NCBI GenBank assembly: GCA_023438115.1
Contig: JAEZEB010000239.1
Location: 1-13,916 of the forward strand
Length of the DNA stretch: 13,916 nucleotides
Reading direction: 5' to 3'
Source: Pseudomonadota bacterium
Lineage (GTDB): Bacteria; Pseudomonadota; Gammaproteobacteria; Burkholderiales; Burkholderiaceae_C
This document shows, one piece after another, positions 1-6,044 of this stretch. Every line of letters begins with the position of its first letter. Within the stretch, counting starts at the first letter, position 1. A program made the translations under genes and the position numbers. The notes under the pieces are model-generated. The model ran no database searches and had not been told where the DNA came from. It worked only from the letters and a program-made list of their open reading frames with translations.

Positions 1-25
1 CCCTTCCCCTCCGGGAGGGGAAGGG
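1..25. terminator. GC-rich hairpin, possible terminator of the moxR-VWA operon
   Basis: Bases 1-11 and 15-25 are perfect inverted repeats around a 3-nt centre, giving a very stable stem 29 nt beyond the stop codon of the minus-strand VWA gene. Any U-tract serving that operon would lie left of the window edge and cannot be seen. The plus-strand side is followed by G-rich sequence, so it is not a plus-strand intrinsic terminator on its own. Calling it a terminator is inference from position and stem strength. Confidence 0.45.
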
Positions 26-54
26 GGTGCGTTGGCGATCGAGGAGACGTCCGG

Positions 55-1245
55 CTATTTCGACAGCAGGCGCATCGCTTCTTCCAGGCCCTTGATCGTC
101 AGCGGGTACATGCGCTGGTTCATCAGCTGCTGGATGACGGCGATGCTCTGGCGGTACTGCCACACGCCTTGCGGTTCGGGGTTGATCCACACGAACTTGG
201 GGAAGGCGTTGGTGAGGCGCTGCAGCCATTCGGCGCCGGCTTCCTCGTTGTTGTATTCGACGCTGCCGCCGGGCTGCAGGATCTCGTAGGGGCTCATGGT
301 GGCGTCGCCCACGAAGACCAGCTTGTAGTCCTTGTTGTACTTGCGGATGATGTCCCAGGTCGCGAACTTCTCGCTGAAGCGCCGGCGGTTGTTCTTCCAC
401 ATGAAGTCGTAGACGCAGTTGTGGAAGTAGTAGAACTCCAGGTGCTTGAACTCCGCCTTGGCCGCGGAGAACATCTCCTCGACGCGGTGGATGTGTTCGT
501 CCATGGTGCCGCCCACGTCCATCAGCAGCAGCACCTTCACGTTGTTGTGCCGCTCCGGCACCATCTTGATGTCCAGCCAGCCCGCGTTGGCGGCGGTGGA
601 GCGGATGGTGTCGTCGAGGTCCAGTTCCTCGGCGCTGCCCTCGCGCGCGAACTTGCGCAGGCGCCGCAGCGCCACCTTGATGTTGCGCGTGCCCAGTTCC
701 TGCGTGTCGTCGTAGTCCTTGTACGCGCGCTGGTCCCACACCTTCACCGCGCTCCTGTTGCGGCCCTTGTCCTGCCCGATGCGGATGCCCTGCGGGTTGA
801 AGCCGTAGGCGCCGAAGGGCGAGGTGCCGCCCGTGCCTATCATCTTGCTGCCGCCCTCGTGGCGCTCCTTCTGCTCCTCGAAGCGCTTCTTCAGCGTCTC
901 CATGAGCTCGTCCCAGCCCATCTTCTCGATCTTCGCCTTCTCCTCCGGCGAGAGCTCGAGCTCCAGGTTCTTCCGCAGCCATTCCAGCGGGATGTCCTTG
1001 GTGAAGTCGGCGAGCATTTCCACGCCCTTGAAGTACGCCGCGAACGCGCGGTCGAACTTGTCGTAGTGCTTCTCGTCCTTCACCAGCGCCGTGCGCGAGA
1101 GGTAGTAGAAGTCGTCGAGGCTGTACGCGCCCTCGCTCCCGGGGCCCACGACGCCGGCCTGCAGCGCCTCGAGCAGGGTGAGGTATTCCTTGACCGACAC
1201 CGGCAGCTTGGCACTGCGCAGCGTGTAGAAGAAGTCGATGAGCAT
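55..1245 (-). CDS. VWA domain-containing CoxE-like protein
   Basis: This 396-residue protein looks cytoplasmic, with no signal peptide. The N-terminal ~200 residues are mostly charged helix. A C-terminal von Willebrand A domain starts near residue 236 with a MIDAS-type motif, LLLMDVGGTMD (D243, G245, T247), followed by YYFHNCVYD and VGDATMSPYE, whose D314 is a likely third metal ligand. DxGGT in place of classical DxSxS is, from memory, common in the CoxE-like branch. Such proteins usually partner MoxR AAA+ ATPases in metal-cofactor insertion or complex remodelling, and a MoxR gene opens this operon. I chose the ATG at 1245 because AGGAGG lies about 7 nt upstream, overlapping the preceding TAG stop; the frame stays open further upstream, but that stretch is Arg/Ser/Ala-rich shadow sequence inside the GNAT gene. 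The family call is firm. The client is unknown. Confidence 0.9.
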   Translation of the reverse strand: MLIDFFYTLRSAKLPVSVKEYLTLLEALQAGVVGPGSEGAYSLDDFYYLSRTALVKDEKHYDKFDRAFAAYFKGVEMLADFTKDIPLEWLRKNLELELSPEEKAKIEKMGWDELMETLKKRFEEQKERHEGGSKMIGTGGTSPFGAYGFNPQGIRIGQDKGRNRSAVKVWDQRAYKDYDDTQELGTRNIKVALRRLRKFAREGSAEELDLDDTIRSTAANAGWLDIKMVPERHNNVKVLLLMDVGGTMDEHIHRVEEMFSAAKAEFKHLEFYYFHNCVYDFMWKNNRRRFSEKFATWDIIRKYNKDYKLVFVGDATMSPYEILQPGGSVEYNNEEAGAEWLQRLTNAFPKFVWINPEPQGVWQYRQSIAVIQQLMNQRMYPLTIKGLEEAMRLLSK

Positions 1246-1255
1246 GGCGCTCCTC

Positions 1256-1852
1256 CTAGTCGCGCGGCCGCGCGAGCTGGTACTGCAGGTGCGCCTTGAC
1301 CTCGGGCCATTCGCCCGCGGCCAGGCTGTACATGACGGTGTCGCGCACCGTGCCGTCGCGTCGCAGCGCGTGGTGGCGCAGCACGCCGTCGCGCTTCGCG
1401 CCGAGGCGCTCGATCGCGCGCTGGCTCGCGAAGTTGTAGTTGTCGGTGCGCCAGCCCACCAGCTTCGCACCCAGCGTCTCGAAGGCATGCTGCATCAGCA
1501 GCAGCTTGGCGGTGGTGTTGACGTGCGTGCGCTGCCAGGACCTGGCGTACCAGGTGTAGCCGATCTCCAGCCGCTCCACCGCCGGCACGATGTCGTGGTA
1601 GCGGGTGCTGCCGATCACGCGGCCGCTGGCCGTGTCGACCACCGCGAAGGGCAGCATGTGCCCCTCGGCCTGCCCCTTCAGCGCGGCGGCCACGTAGGCT
1701 TCCGTCTCGCCGGGAGCGGGTACGGACGTCACGCGCAGCCGCCACAGCTCGCCGTCGCGCGCGGCGGCTTCCAGCGCCGGCGCGTGGCCGGCCGCGAGCG
1801 GCTCCAGCCGCAGGGGGCCGGCGCTGAGGGTCACGGGTTCCGGCCTGTGCAT
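1256..1852 (-). CDS. GNAT family N-acetyltransferase (RimJ/RimL-like)
   Basis: This 198-residue protein is predicted to transfer an acetyl group from acetyl-CoA to an amine. The layout matches RimJ/RimL-type GNATs: an N-terminal strand (PLRLEPLAAGH), a central beta-strand pair (LPFAVVDTASGRVIGSTRY), the core IGYTWY strand near residues 97-102, a degenerate pyrophosphate-binding loop SWQRTHVNT (105-113), then KLLLMQHAFE and the C-terminal NYNFASQRAIERLGAKRDG segment typical of the family. An AAGGAGG ribosome site about 7 nt before the ATG overlaps the TGA of the upstream gene, and its own stop lies 10 nt before the VWA start, so it is inside the operon. The substrate cannot be read from sequence. 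Position suggests either a housekeeping passenger or modification of a protein handled by the MoxR/VWA pair. Confidence 0.88.
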   Translation of the reverse strand: MHRPEPVTLSAGPLRLEPLAAGHAPALEAAARDGELWRLRVTSVPAPGETEAYVAAALKGQAEGHMLPFAVVDTASGRVIGSTRYHDIVPAVERLEIGYTWYARSWQRTHVNTTAKLLLMQHAFETLGAKLVGWRTDNYNFASQRAIERLGAKRDGVLRHHALRRDGTVRDTVMYSLAAGEWPEVKAHLQYQLARPRD

Positions 1853-1863
1853 GCCAGCCTCCT

Positions 1864-2781
1864 TCAGCCGCCCTTGTCGTGCGAAGCCGTGGCGGTGCTG
1901 CCGCCCCAGCCATCAGCCTGGAACTCCACCTTCACGGGGATTTCCGCGCCGCACGCGCGGAAGGTCCAGGACTCCTGCCAATGGCCCTTGACGAGATAGG
2001 AGCCCTCCACCAGGGCACCCTTCAGCGGCAGGTAGGCGGGATTCTCGATCTCGCCGGAACGGACGGACTGCAGTTCCACGGCGTCGCACGCCTTGCCTGG
2101 GACCTGCAGTGCATAGCCGGACTTCGCCACCGCCGCCGCGTTGTGGTACGCCTCCAGGAAGGAGCGGGCGGAAGCCTTGGTGGGGCCGACGCGCGCGATC
2201 GTGTCGGCTTCGCGCGCGAAGCGCTCGACGATGGGGCCCTTTTCGCCGATGCGCATCAACAGGGCCGCGATGGCGCCCATGCGCGAGACGTTGCGCGGCG
2301 CCACGGTATCGTGGAAGTAGTTGGCCAGCAGCATGCCCGCTGCCACGTGGTTCTTGCCGGCTGCGAAGCCGAGCGCCTCGATGGCTTCGATCTGTTCGGT
2401 GCGCTCGTGGCCGTTGAGCGCGGCCAGTCGCGCATAGGCTTGCGGATCCACTTTGCCGTCGCGCACCGCCTGGTACGCCGGGTCGCGGACGTAGGCCAGG
2501 TACAGGATCACGCCACCCGAAGGCTCCCCCGCCTTCCACGCGGCGCGGGCCAGCATCCGGGCTTCCTCGATGGGGTTCTGGCTGGGCAGCACGCCCGAGA
2601 GGATGCATTCGGCGCGCCGCGCCCGCTCGCGGGCGTCGGCGGGGTGCATCGACACGGTGGCGCACAGGCGCCGGAACTCCTCGGCTGCCGCGGCCGACGA
2701 GGTTTGCGACTCTTGGGCCTGCACGGCCGCCCCCCCGAAGGCGCAGGCGGCGAAGGCGAGGAAAGGGAGCGAAGGGCGCAT
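1864..2781 (-). CDS. Exported protein of unknown function
   Basis: This 305-residue protein belongs to no family I can name. The N-terminus is a convincing Sec signal peptide: short basic start (MRPS), hydrophobic core to about residue 20, and probable cleavage at AVQA|QES (after residue 22). The mature part is largely helical from about 30 to 225, with Ala-rich helix pairs that loosely resemble TPR/Sel1-like repeats. It ends in a more strand-like domain (YLPLKGALVEGSYLVKGHW, EIPVKVEFQADGW). Cysteines 40, 59, 232 and 277 could form two disulfides in the periplasm. The ATG at 2781 lies 5 nt after the moxR stop and is preceded by GGTGATC, which fits the extended anti-Shine-Dalgarno better than a plain GGAG would. 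Periplasmic location beside cytoplasmic MoxR, VWA and GNAT proteins is odd. Confidence 0.82.
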   Translation of the reverse strand: MRPSLPFLAFAACAFGGAAVQAQESQTSSAAAAEEFRRLCATVSMHPADARERARRAECILSGVLPSQNPIEEARMLARAAWKAGEPSGGVILYLAYVRDPAYQAVRDGKVDPQAYARLAALNGHERTEQIEAIEALGFAAGKNHVAAGMLLANYFHDTVAPRNVSRMGAIAALLMRIGEKGPIVERFAREADTIARVGPTKASARSFLEAYHNAAAVAKSGYALQVPGKACDAVELQSVRSGEIENPAYLPLKGALVEGSYLVKGHWQESWTFRACGAEIPVKVEFQADGWGGSTATASHDKGG

Positions 2782-2786
2782 GGCGA

Positions 2787-3629
2787 TCACCGGTTGTGGC
2801 GCTGCATGAACACGAGCTTCTCGAACAGGGTGACGTCCTGCTCGTTCTTGAGCAGCGCGCCCACCAGCGGCGGCACGGCCACCTTGTCGTCCCTGCTTTG
2901 CAGCGCGTCGACGGGGATGTCCTCGGCCACCAGCAGCTTGAGCCAGTCCAGCAGTTCGGAGGTGCTGGGCTTCTTCTTCAGGCCCGGCAGGTTGCGCACG
3001 TCGTAGAAGGTCTTCAGGGCCGCGGCGAGCAGCTCCTTCTTCAGGCCGGGGAAGTGCACGTCCACGATCTGCCGCATCGTGTCGGCGTCGGGGAACTTGA
3101 TGTAGTGGAAGAAGCAGCGGCGCAGGAAGGCGTCGGGCAGCTCCTTCTCGTTGTTGGAGGTGATGAACACCAGCGGGCGGTGCTTCGCGCGCACCATCTC
3201 GCGCGTCTCGTAGACGTGGAACTCCATCCGGTCCAGCTCGCGCAGCAGGTCGTTGGGGAATTCGATGTCGGCCTTGTCGATCTCGTCGATCAGCAGCGCC
3301 ACCGGCTGTTCGGCCGTGAAGGCCTGCCACAGAACGCCCTTGACGATGTAGTTGTGGATGTCCTTGACCTTCTCGTCCCCCAGCTGCGAATCGCGCAGGC
3401 GGCTGACCGCGTCGTACTCGTAAAGACCCTGCTGCGCCTTGGTCGTGGACTTGATGTGCCATTGCAACAGCGGCATGCCGAGGGCCTGCGCCACTTCCTC
3501 GGCCAGCATCGTCTTGCCGGTGCCGGGCTCCCCCTTGACCAGGAGCGGGCGCTTCAGGGTGATGGCGGCGTTCACCGCCAGCATCAGGTCCTGCGTGGCG
3601 ACGTAGTTCTGGGAACCTTGGAACTTCAT
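2787..3629 (-). CDS. MoxR family AAA+ ATPase
   Basis: This 280-residue protein is a complete AAA+ module of the MoxR group. Walker A is GEPGTGKT (33-40), Walker B LLIDEID (112-118), sensor 1 FITSNN (155-160), and the arginine-finger region FLRRCFF (168-174); a helical lid follows. MoxR ATPases drive folding, activation or metal-cofactor insertion of client proteins, usually with a VWA partner, here the last gene of the operon. The ATG at 3629 gives the family's usual MKF..YVAT N-terminus. Upstream in-frame codons (to about 3971) overlap the divergent promoter and cytochrome gene and are rejected. The leader before this ATG is C-rich (3630-3660) with no Shine-Dalgarno match, unlike the downstream genes. 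As the first gene it is probably transcribed from the 3640-3733 region shared with the cytochrome gene. Confidence 0.95.
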   Translation of the reverse strand: MKFQGSQNYVATQDLMLAVNAAITLKRPLLVKGEPGTGKTMLAEEVAQALGMPLLQWHIKSTTKAQQGLYEYDAVSRLRDSQLGDEKVKDIHNYIVKGVLWQAFTAEQPVALLIDEIDKADIEFPNDLLRELDRMEFHVYETREMVRAKHRPLVFITSNNEKELPDAFLRRCFFHYIKFPDADTMRQIVDVHFPGLKKELLAAALKTFYDVRNLPGLKKKPSTSELLDWLKLLVAEDIPVDALQSRDDKVAVPPLVGALLKNEQDVTLFEKLVFMQRHNR

Positions 3630-3679
3630 GGGATCGGGGGTGGGGAAGGGGGAAATGGAGGGCGCGGGGGGCGGCCCCC

Positions 3680-3685
3680 TATAAT
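3680..3685 (+). promoter_or_regulatory. Candidate -10 box for the cytochrome c gene
   Basis: A perfect TATAAT sits 48 nt before the cytochrome start, just right of a G5/C5 hairpin (3667-3679). No good -35 hexamer is visible 16-18 nt upstream. Read on the other strand the same bases give ATTATAG, so this short AT-rich island may also serve the divergent moxR operon. Transcription rightward would begin near 3692, leaving a leader of about 42 nt. Confidence 0.5.
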
Positions 3686-3705
3686 CGCCGGTTGATCGAA
3701 AGAAA

Positions 3706-3719
3706 CTGACCTTCGTCAG
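3706..3719 (+). promoter_or_regulatory. Small hairpin in the cytochrome c leader
   Basis: CTGAC-CTTC-GTCAG forms a 5-bp stem with a 4-nt loop, ending 14 nt before the cytochrome ATG. No Shine-Dalgarno sequence separates it from the start codon. It could shape ribosome access or be a half-site pair for a regulator; the sequence does not decide between these. Confidence 0.3.
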
Positions 3720-3733
3720 ATTGTGCGCGCAAA

Positions 3734-4429
3734 ATGAACAAGTTGTTGACCACGGTTTTTGCCCTCTCTGTCGCTTGCGCGACCGCAACGGCTCTGGCGC
3801 AGACTGCTCCGGCTGAAGCGCCCGCCACGACCGCGAGCCCGAAGTCGCTGCAGGCGAAGGTCGCCATGTGCATCGGCTGCCATGGCATCGTCGGCTATCG
3901 ATCCAGCTTCCCCGAAGTCCACGGGGTGCCCAAGATCGCCGGGCAGAGCGCGCAGTACATCGCCGCCGCATTGAACGCGTACCGCACCGGCGACCGCAAG
4001 CATCCGACGATGCGCGGTATCGCGGAGTCGCTGACCGAGCAGGACATCAAGGACATCGCGGTCTATTACCAGGACCTGGGCAAGGAAGGCCGCAAGGCCG
4101 TGGCGGAGCAGCCGAGCCGCGAACCCAGCCCGCAGGTCGCGGCCCTGCTGCAGAAGGCCGCCTGCGCCTCCTGCCACGGCGCCAACTTCTCCACGCCGAT
4201 CGACCCCAGCTACCCGAAGATCGCCGGCCAGCACGCCGACTACCTCTTCGTCGCGCTGAAGGCGTACAAGACCGAGAACAACCCCGCCATCGGCCGCAAC
4301 AACGGCGTGATGGGCGCGATCTCCAAGCAGTTCTCCAACAGCGAGCTGAAGGCGCTGGCCAACTACGTCGGCTCGCTGGAAGGCGAGCTGGAGACGGTGC
4401 CCGAGTCGCGCTTCCACGGCAACGACTGA
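3734..4429 (+). CDS. Diheme cytochrome c4-like protein
   Basis: This 231-residue exported protein has two tandem class I cytochrome c domains. A signal peptide (MNKLLTTVFALSVACATATALAQ) is followed by an Ala/Pro-rich linker. Heme sites are CIGCH (46-50) and CASCH (144-148). Each domain repeats the PKIAGQ.A.Y pattern (66-75 and 161-170) and ends with a likely axial Met (M93 in HPTMRGI; M193 in GVMGAI), so both hemes are predicted His/Met, high potential. Cytochrome c4 proteins carry electrons in the periplasm to terminal oxidases or other acceptors. It is single-cistron: divergent from moxR and followed by a terminator 20 nt after its stop. No clear Shine-Dalgarno precedes the ATG, but the signal peptide begins there and no better start exists. 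Confidence 0.93.
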   Translation: MNKLLTTVFALSVACATATALAQTAPAEAPATTASPKSLQAKVAMCIGCHGIVGYRSSFPEVHGVPKIAGQSAQYIAAALNAYRTGDRKHPTMRGIAESLTEQDIKDIAVYYQDLGKEGRKAVAEQPSREPSPQVAALLQKAACASCHGANFSTPIDPSYPKIAGQHADYLFVALKAYKTENNPAIGRNNGVMGAISKQFSNSELKALANYVGSLEGELETVPESRFHGND

Positions 4430-4448
4430 GGCTTGGCGACAGGCGATG

Positions 4449-4480
4449 AAAGGCGGCCCCCGGGCCGCCTTTCTGCTTTT
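4449..4480 (+). terminator. Rho-independent terminator after the cytochrome gene
   Basis: AAAGGCGGCC (4449-4458) pairs with GGCCGCCTTT (4463-4472) around a 4-nt loop, followed by CTGCTTTT. It begins 20 nt after the cytochrome stop. The stem also lies 18 nt past the end of the convergent DUF1841 gene, but there the exit is TCATCG without a U-tract, so termination in that direction should be weaker. Confidence 0.88.
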
Positions 4481-4497
4481 GGGGGCCGGTGTGCGGG

Positions 4498-4929
4498 TCA
4501 GCGCGTGGCGCGGCGCTGCACGCACTCCACGTAGGCTTGCCCGTCGGGCGGCCGGCCCGCGCGCTGGCTTTCCCACAGCATCTGGCCCAGGCATTCCATG
4601 GCCTCGTGGTGCGCCGCGTGCAGCGAGTTGCGCCGCGCGGCGAGCAGTTCCACCGCCTGGCGGATGCCGCGCGGCTGGTCGATGGAGCACTGCTCGCTGA
4701 TCGACAGGTGCATGGACAAATGCAGGAAGGGATTGGCCGCGCCGTCGGCCCCGTCGTAGACACGCGCGATCGCGGCCTGCGCATCGGCCAGGTGCGGGTC
4801 GTACTCCGGGTGCTCCCTGAGCCACTCGCTCGCCAGCGTTTCCAGCGCGTCGAGCAGCTCGCCCGAACGGGCCTTCGCGTGCACGCCGCAGAAGAAGCGG
4901 CGCACGTCTTCCTGGGACGGATTGAACAT
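4498..4929 (-). CDS. DUF1841 family protein
   Basis: This 143-residue cytoplasmic protein has no signal peptide. It shows the hallmarks I recall for DUF1841: MFNPS at the start, RRFFC, EHPEY near 40, NPFLHLSMHLSISEQ (66-80), SIDQPRGIR (82-90), and HHEAMECLGQMLWESQR (107-123). The family is common in beta-proteobacteria and has no established function. Regularly spaced His and Glu residues (H70, H74, E79; H104, H107/H108, E112) on predicted helices look like possible metal ligands; that is inference. No Shine-Dalgarno precedes the ATG. Instead a -10-like element ends 6 nt upstream, hinting at a leaderless transcript. It is convergent with the cytochrome gene and divergent from the TAXI receptor, so it stands alone. 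Confidence 0.88.
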   Translation of the reverse strand: MFNPSQEDVRRFFCGVHAKARSGELLDALETLASEWLREHPEYDPHLADAQAAIARVYDGADGAANPFLHLSMHLSISEQCSIDQPRGIRQAVELLAARRNSLHAAHHEAMECLGQMLWESQRAGRPPDGQAYVECVQRRATR

Positions 4930-4935
4930 CGGGGC

Positions 4936-4944
4936 AGGTTAGCA
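4936..4944 (-). promoter_or_regulatory. Candidate extended -10 for a leaderless DUF1841 transcript
   Basis: On the minus strand TGC-TAACCT ends exactly 6 nt before the DUF1841 ATG. Standard -10 spacing would place the first transcribed base on the A of the ATG. TAACCT matches TATAAT at only 3 of 6 positions, but those include the most conserved ones, and the TGn extension supports it. No -35 is visible. This is inference from spacing. Confidence 0.35.
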
Positions 4945-4971
4945 CGCCACCCGCGAGGGCCCGGGAAAGTG

Positions 4972-5040
4972 CTGGAAATCCAGTAGTTACCGCAGGGCAG
5001 CCCGCTGACAGAATGGGCCGGCCCCGGGGCCACCCGGCCC
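4972..5040. promoter_or_regulatory. Inverted repeats between DUF1841 and the TAXI receptor
   Basis: The 142-nt divergent intergenic region (4930-5071) holds two symmetrical elements. CTGGA-AA-TCCAG at 4972-4983 looks like a small operator. GGGCCGG (5015-5021) pairs with CCGGCCC (5034-5040), and the 12-bp palindrome GGCCCCGGGGCC (5020-5031) overlaps its left arm. No U-tract follows the hairpin. A convincing sigma-70 promoter for the transporter is not visible. CTGACA at 5005-5010 resembles a -35, but lacks a matching -10. A regulatory role is unproven. Confidence 0.3.
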
Positions 5041-5071
5041 GCCGGAGTGCTTACTACTACGGAGACAAGAC

Positions 5072-6031
5072 ATGAAGTCCATGAAGACCTTCCTGCTGGG
5101 CCTGGCTGCCGGCCTCTCCCTGGCGCTCGGAGCGCACGCGCAGAACATCTCGATCGCCACCGGCGGCACCGGCGGCGTGTACTACCCCATGGGCGGCGGC
5201 CTCGCGGCCGCGCTGTCCAAGTACGTCCCCGGCATGCAGGCCACCGCGGAGGTGACCGGCGGCTCCGTCGACAACCTCAAGCTGGTCGGCACCGGCAAGC
5301 CCTACGTGGGCTTCAGCATGACCGACGCCGCGCTGGACGCCTACGAGGGCGAGGACAAGTTCAAGGGCAACAAGGTGCCGGTGCGCACGCTGGCCGTGCT
5401 GTATCCCAACCGCATGCACGTGGTGAGCGTGGAGGGCAAGGGCATCAGCAAGTTCTCCGACCTCAAGGGCAAGCGCGTGTCCACCGGCTCGCCGGGTAGC
5501 GCGACGGAGGTGATGGCCTTCCGCCTGATCGAGGCCGCCGGCATGGACAAGGACAAGGACCTCAAGCGCGAGCGCCTGGGCGCCGCCGAATCGGTGAACG
5601 CGCTCAAGGACGGCAAGATCGACGCCTTCTTCTGGGTGGGCGGCCTGCCCACCGCCGCCGTGTCCGACCTCGCCAACACGCCGGGCAACAAGATCAGGAT
5701 GATCGACCACGCGGAGCTGGTGCCCGCCATGAACAAGAAGTACGGCAACCTGTACGTGCAGGACACCATCTCCAAGGACATCTACAAGGGCATGGACGCC
5801 GACAACAAGCAGGCGACCGTGATGAACATCCTCGTGGCCCACGAGAACATGGACGAGAAGACGGCCTACAACATCGTCAAGACCATCTTCGAGAAGAAGG
5901 ACGACCTGGTCGCGGTGCACAAGGAAGCGGCCAACTTCAAGCTGGAGAACCAGCGCGCCGACGCGACGCCGGTGCCCTTCCACCCCGGTGCCCTGAAGTA
6001 CTTCGCCGAAAAGGGCGTGAAGGTCAACTGA
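5072..6031 (+). CDS. TAXI family TRAP transporter substrate-binding protein
   Basis: This 319-residue periplasmic receptor feeds the TRAP permease encoded 13 nt downstream. A signal peptide runs to AHA|Q (after residue 23). The mature N-terminus NISIATGGTGGVYYPMGG (25-42) is the TAXI signature, followed by TAEVTGGSVDNL, the GKRVSTGSPGSATE ligand-site region near 154-167, and FFWVGGLPTAAVSDLA, all typical of the family. Length is normal. Start: ATG at 5072 with GGAGA 6 nt upstream; an internal ATG at 5081 is possible but worse spaced. The ligand cannot be assigned. The few characterised TAXI receptors bind small acids such as glutamate or 2-oxoglutarate, which is only a guide. Neighbouring genes on the left are unrelated, and the aromatic-catabolic genes to the right are separated by two minus-strand genes. 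Confidence 0.94.
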   Translation: MKSMKTFLLGLAAGLSLALGAHAQNISIATGGTGGVYYPMGGGLAAALSKYVPGMQATAEVTGGSVDNLKLVGTGKPYVGFSMTDAALDAYEGEDKFKGNKVPVRTLAVLYPNRMHVVSVEGKGISKFSDLKGKRVSTGSPGSATEVMAFRLIEAAGMDKDKDLKRERLGAAESVNALKDGKIDAFFWVGGLPTAAVSDLANTPGNKIRMIDHAELVPAMNKKYGNLYVQDTISKDIYKGMDADNKQATVMNILVAHENMDEKTAYNIVKTIFEKKDDLVAVHKEAANFKLENQRADATPVPFHPGALKYFAEKGVKVN

Positions 6032-6044
6032 GGTCCGCGCGCGC

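Noticed and set aside
169..1299. Long plus-strand open frame opposite the VWA gene
   Set aside because: It is rich in Val/Ala/Leu/His with no domain logic and lies antisense to a gene with clear MoxR-partner motifs. It is an artefact of high GC.
3630..3971. N-terminal extension of MoxR
   Set aside because: The frame stays open upstream, but the extension runs through the divergent promoter and the cytochrome gene. The family's usual start MKF is at 3629.
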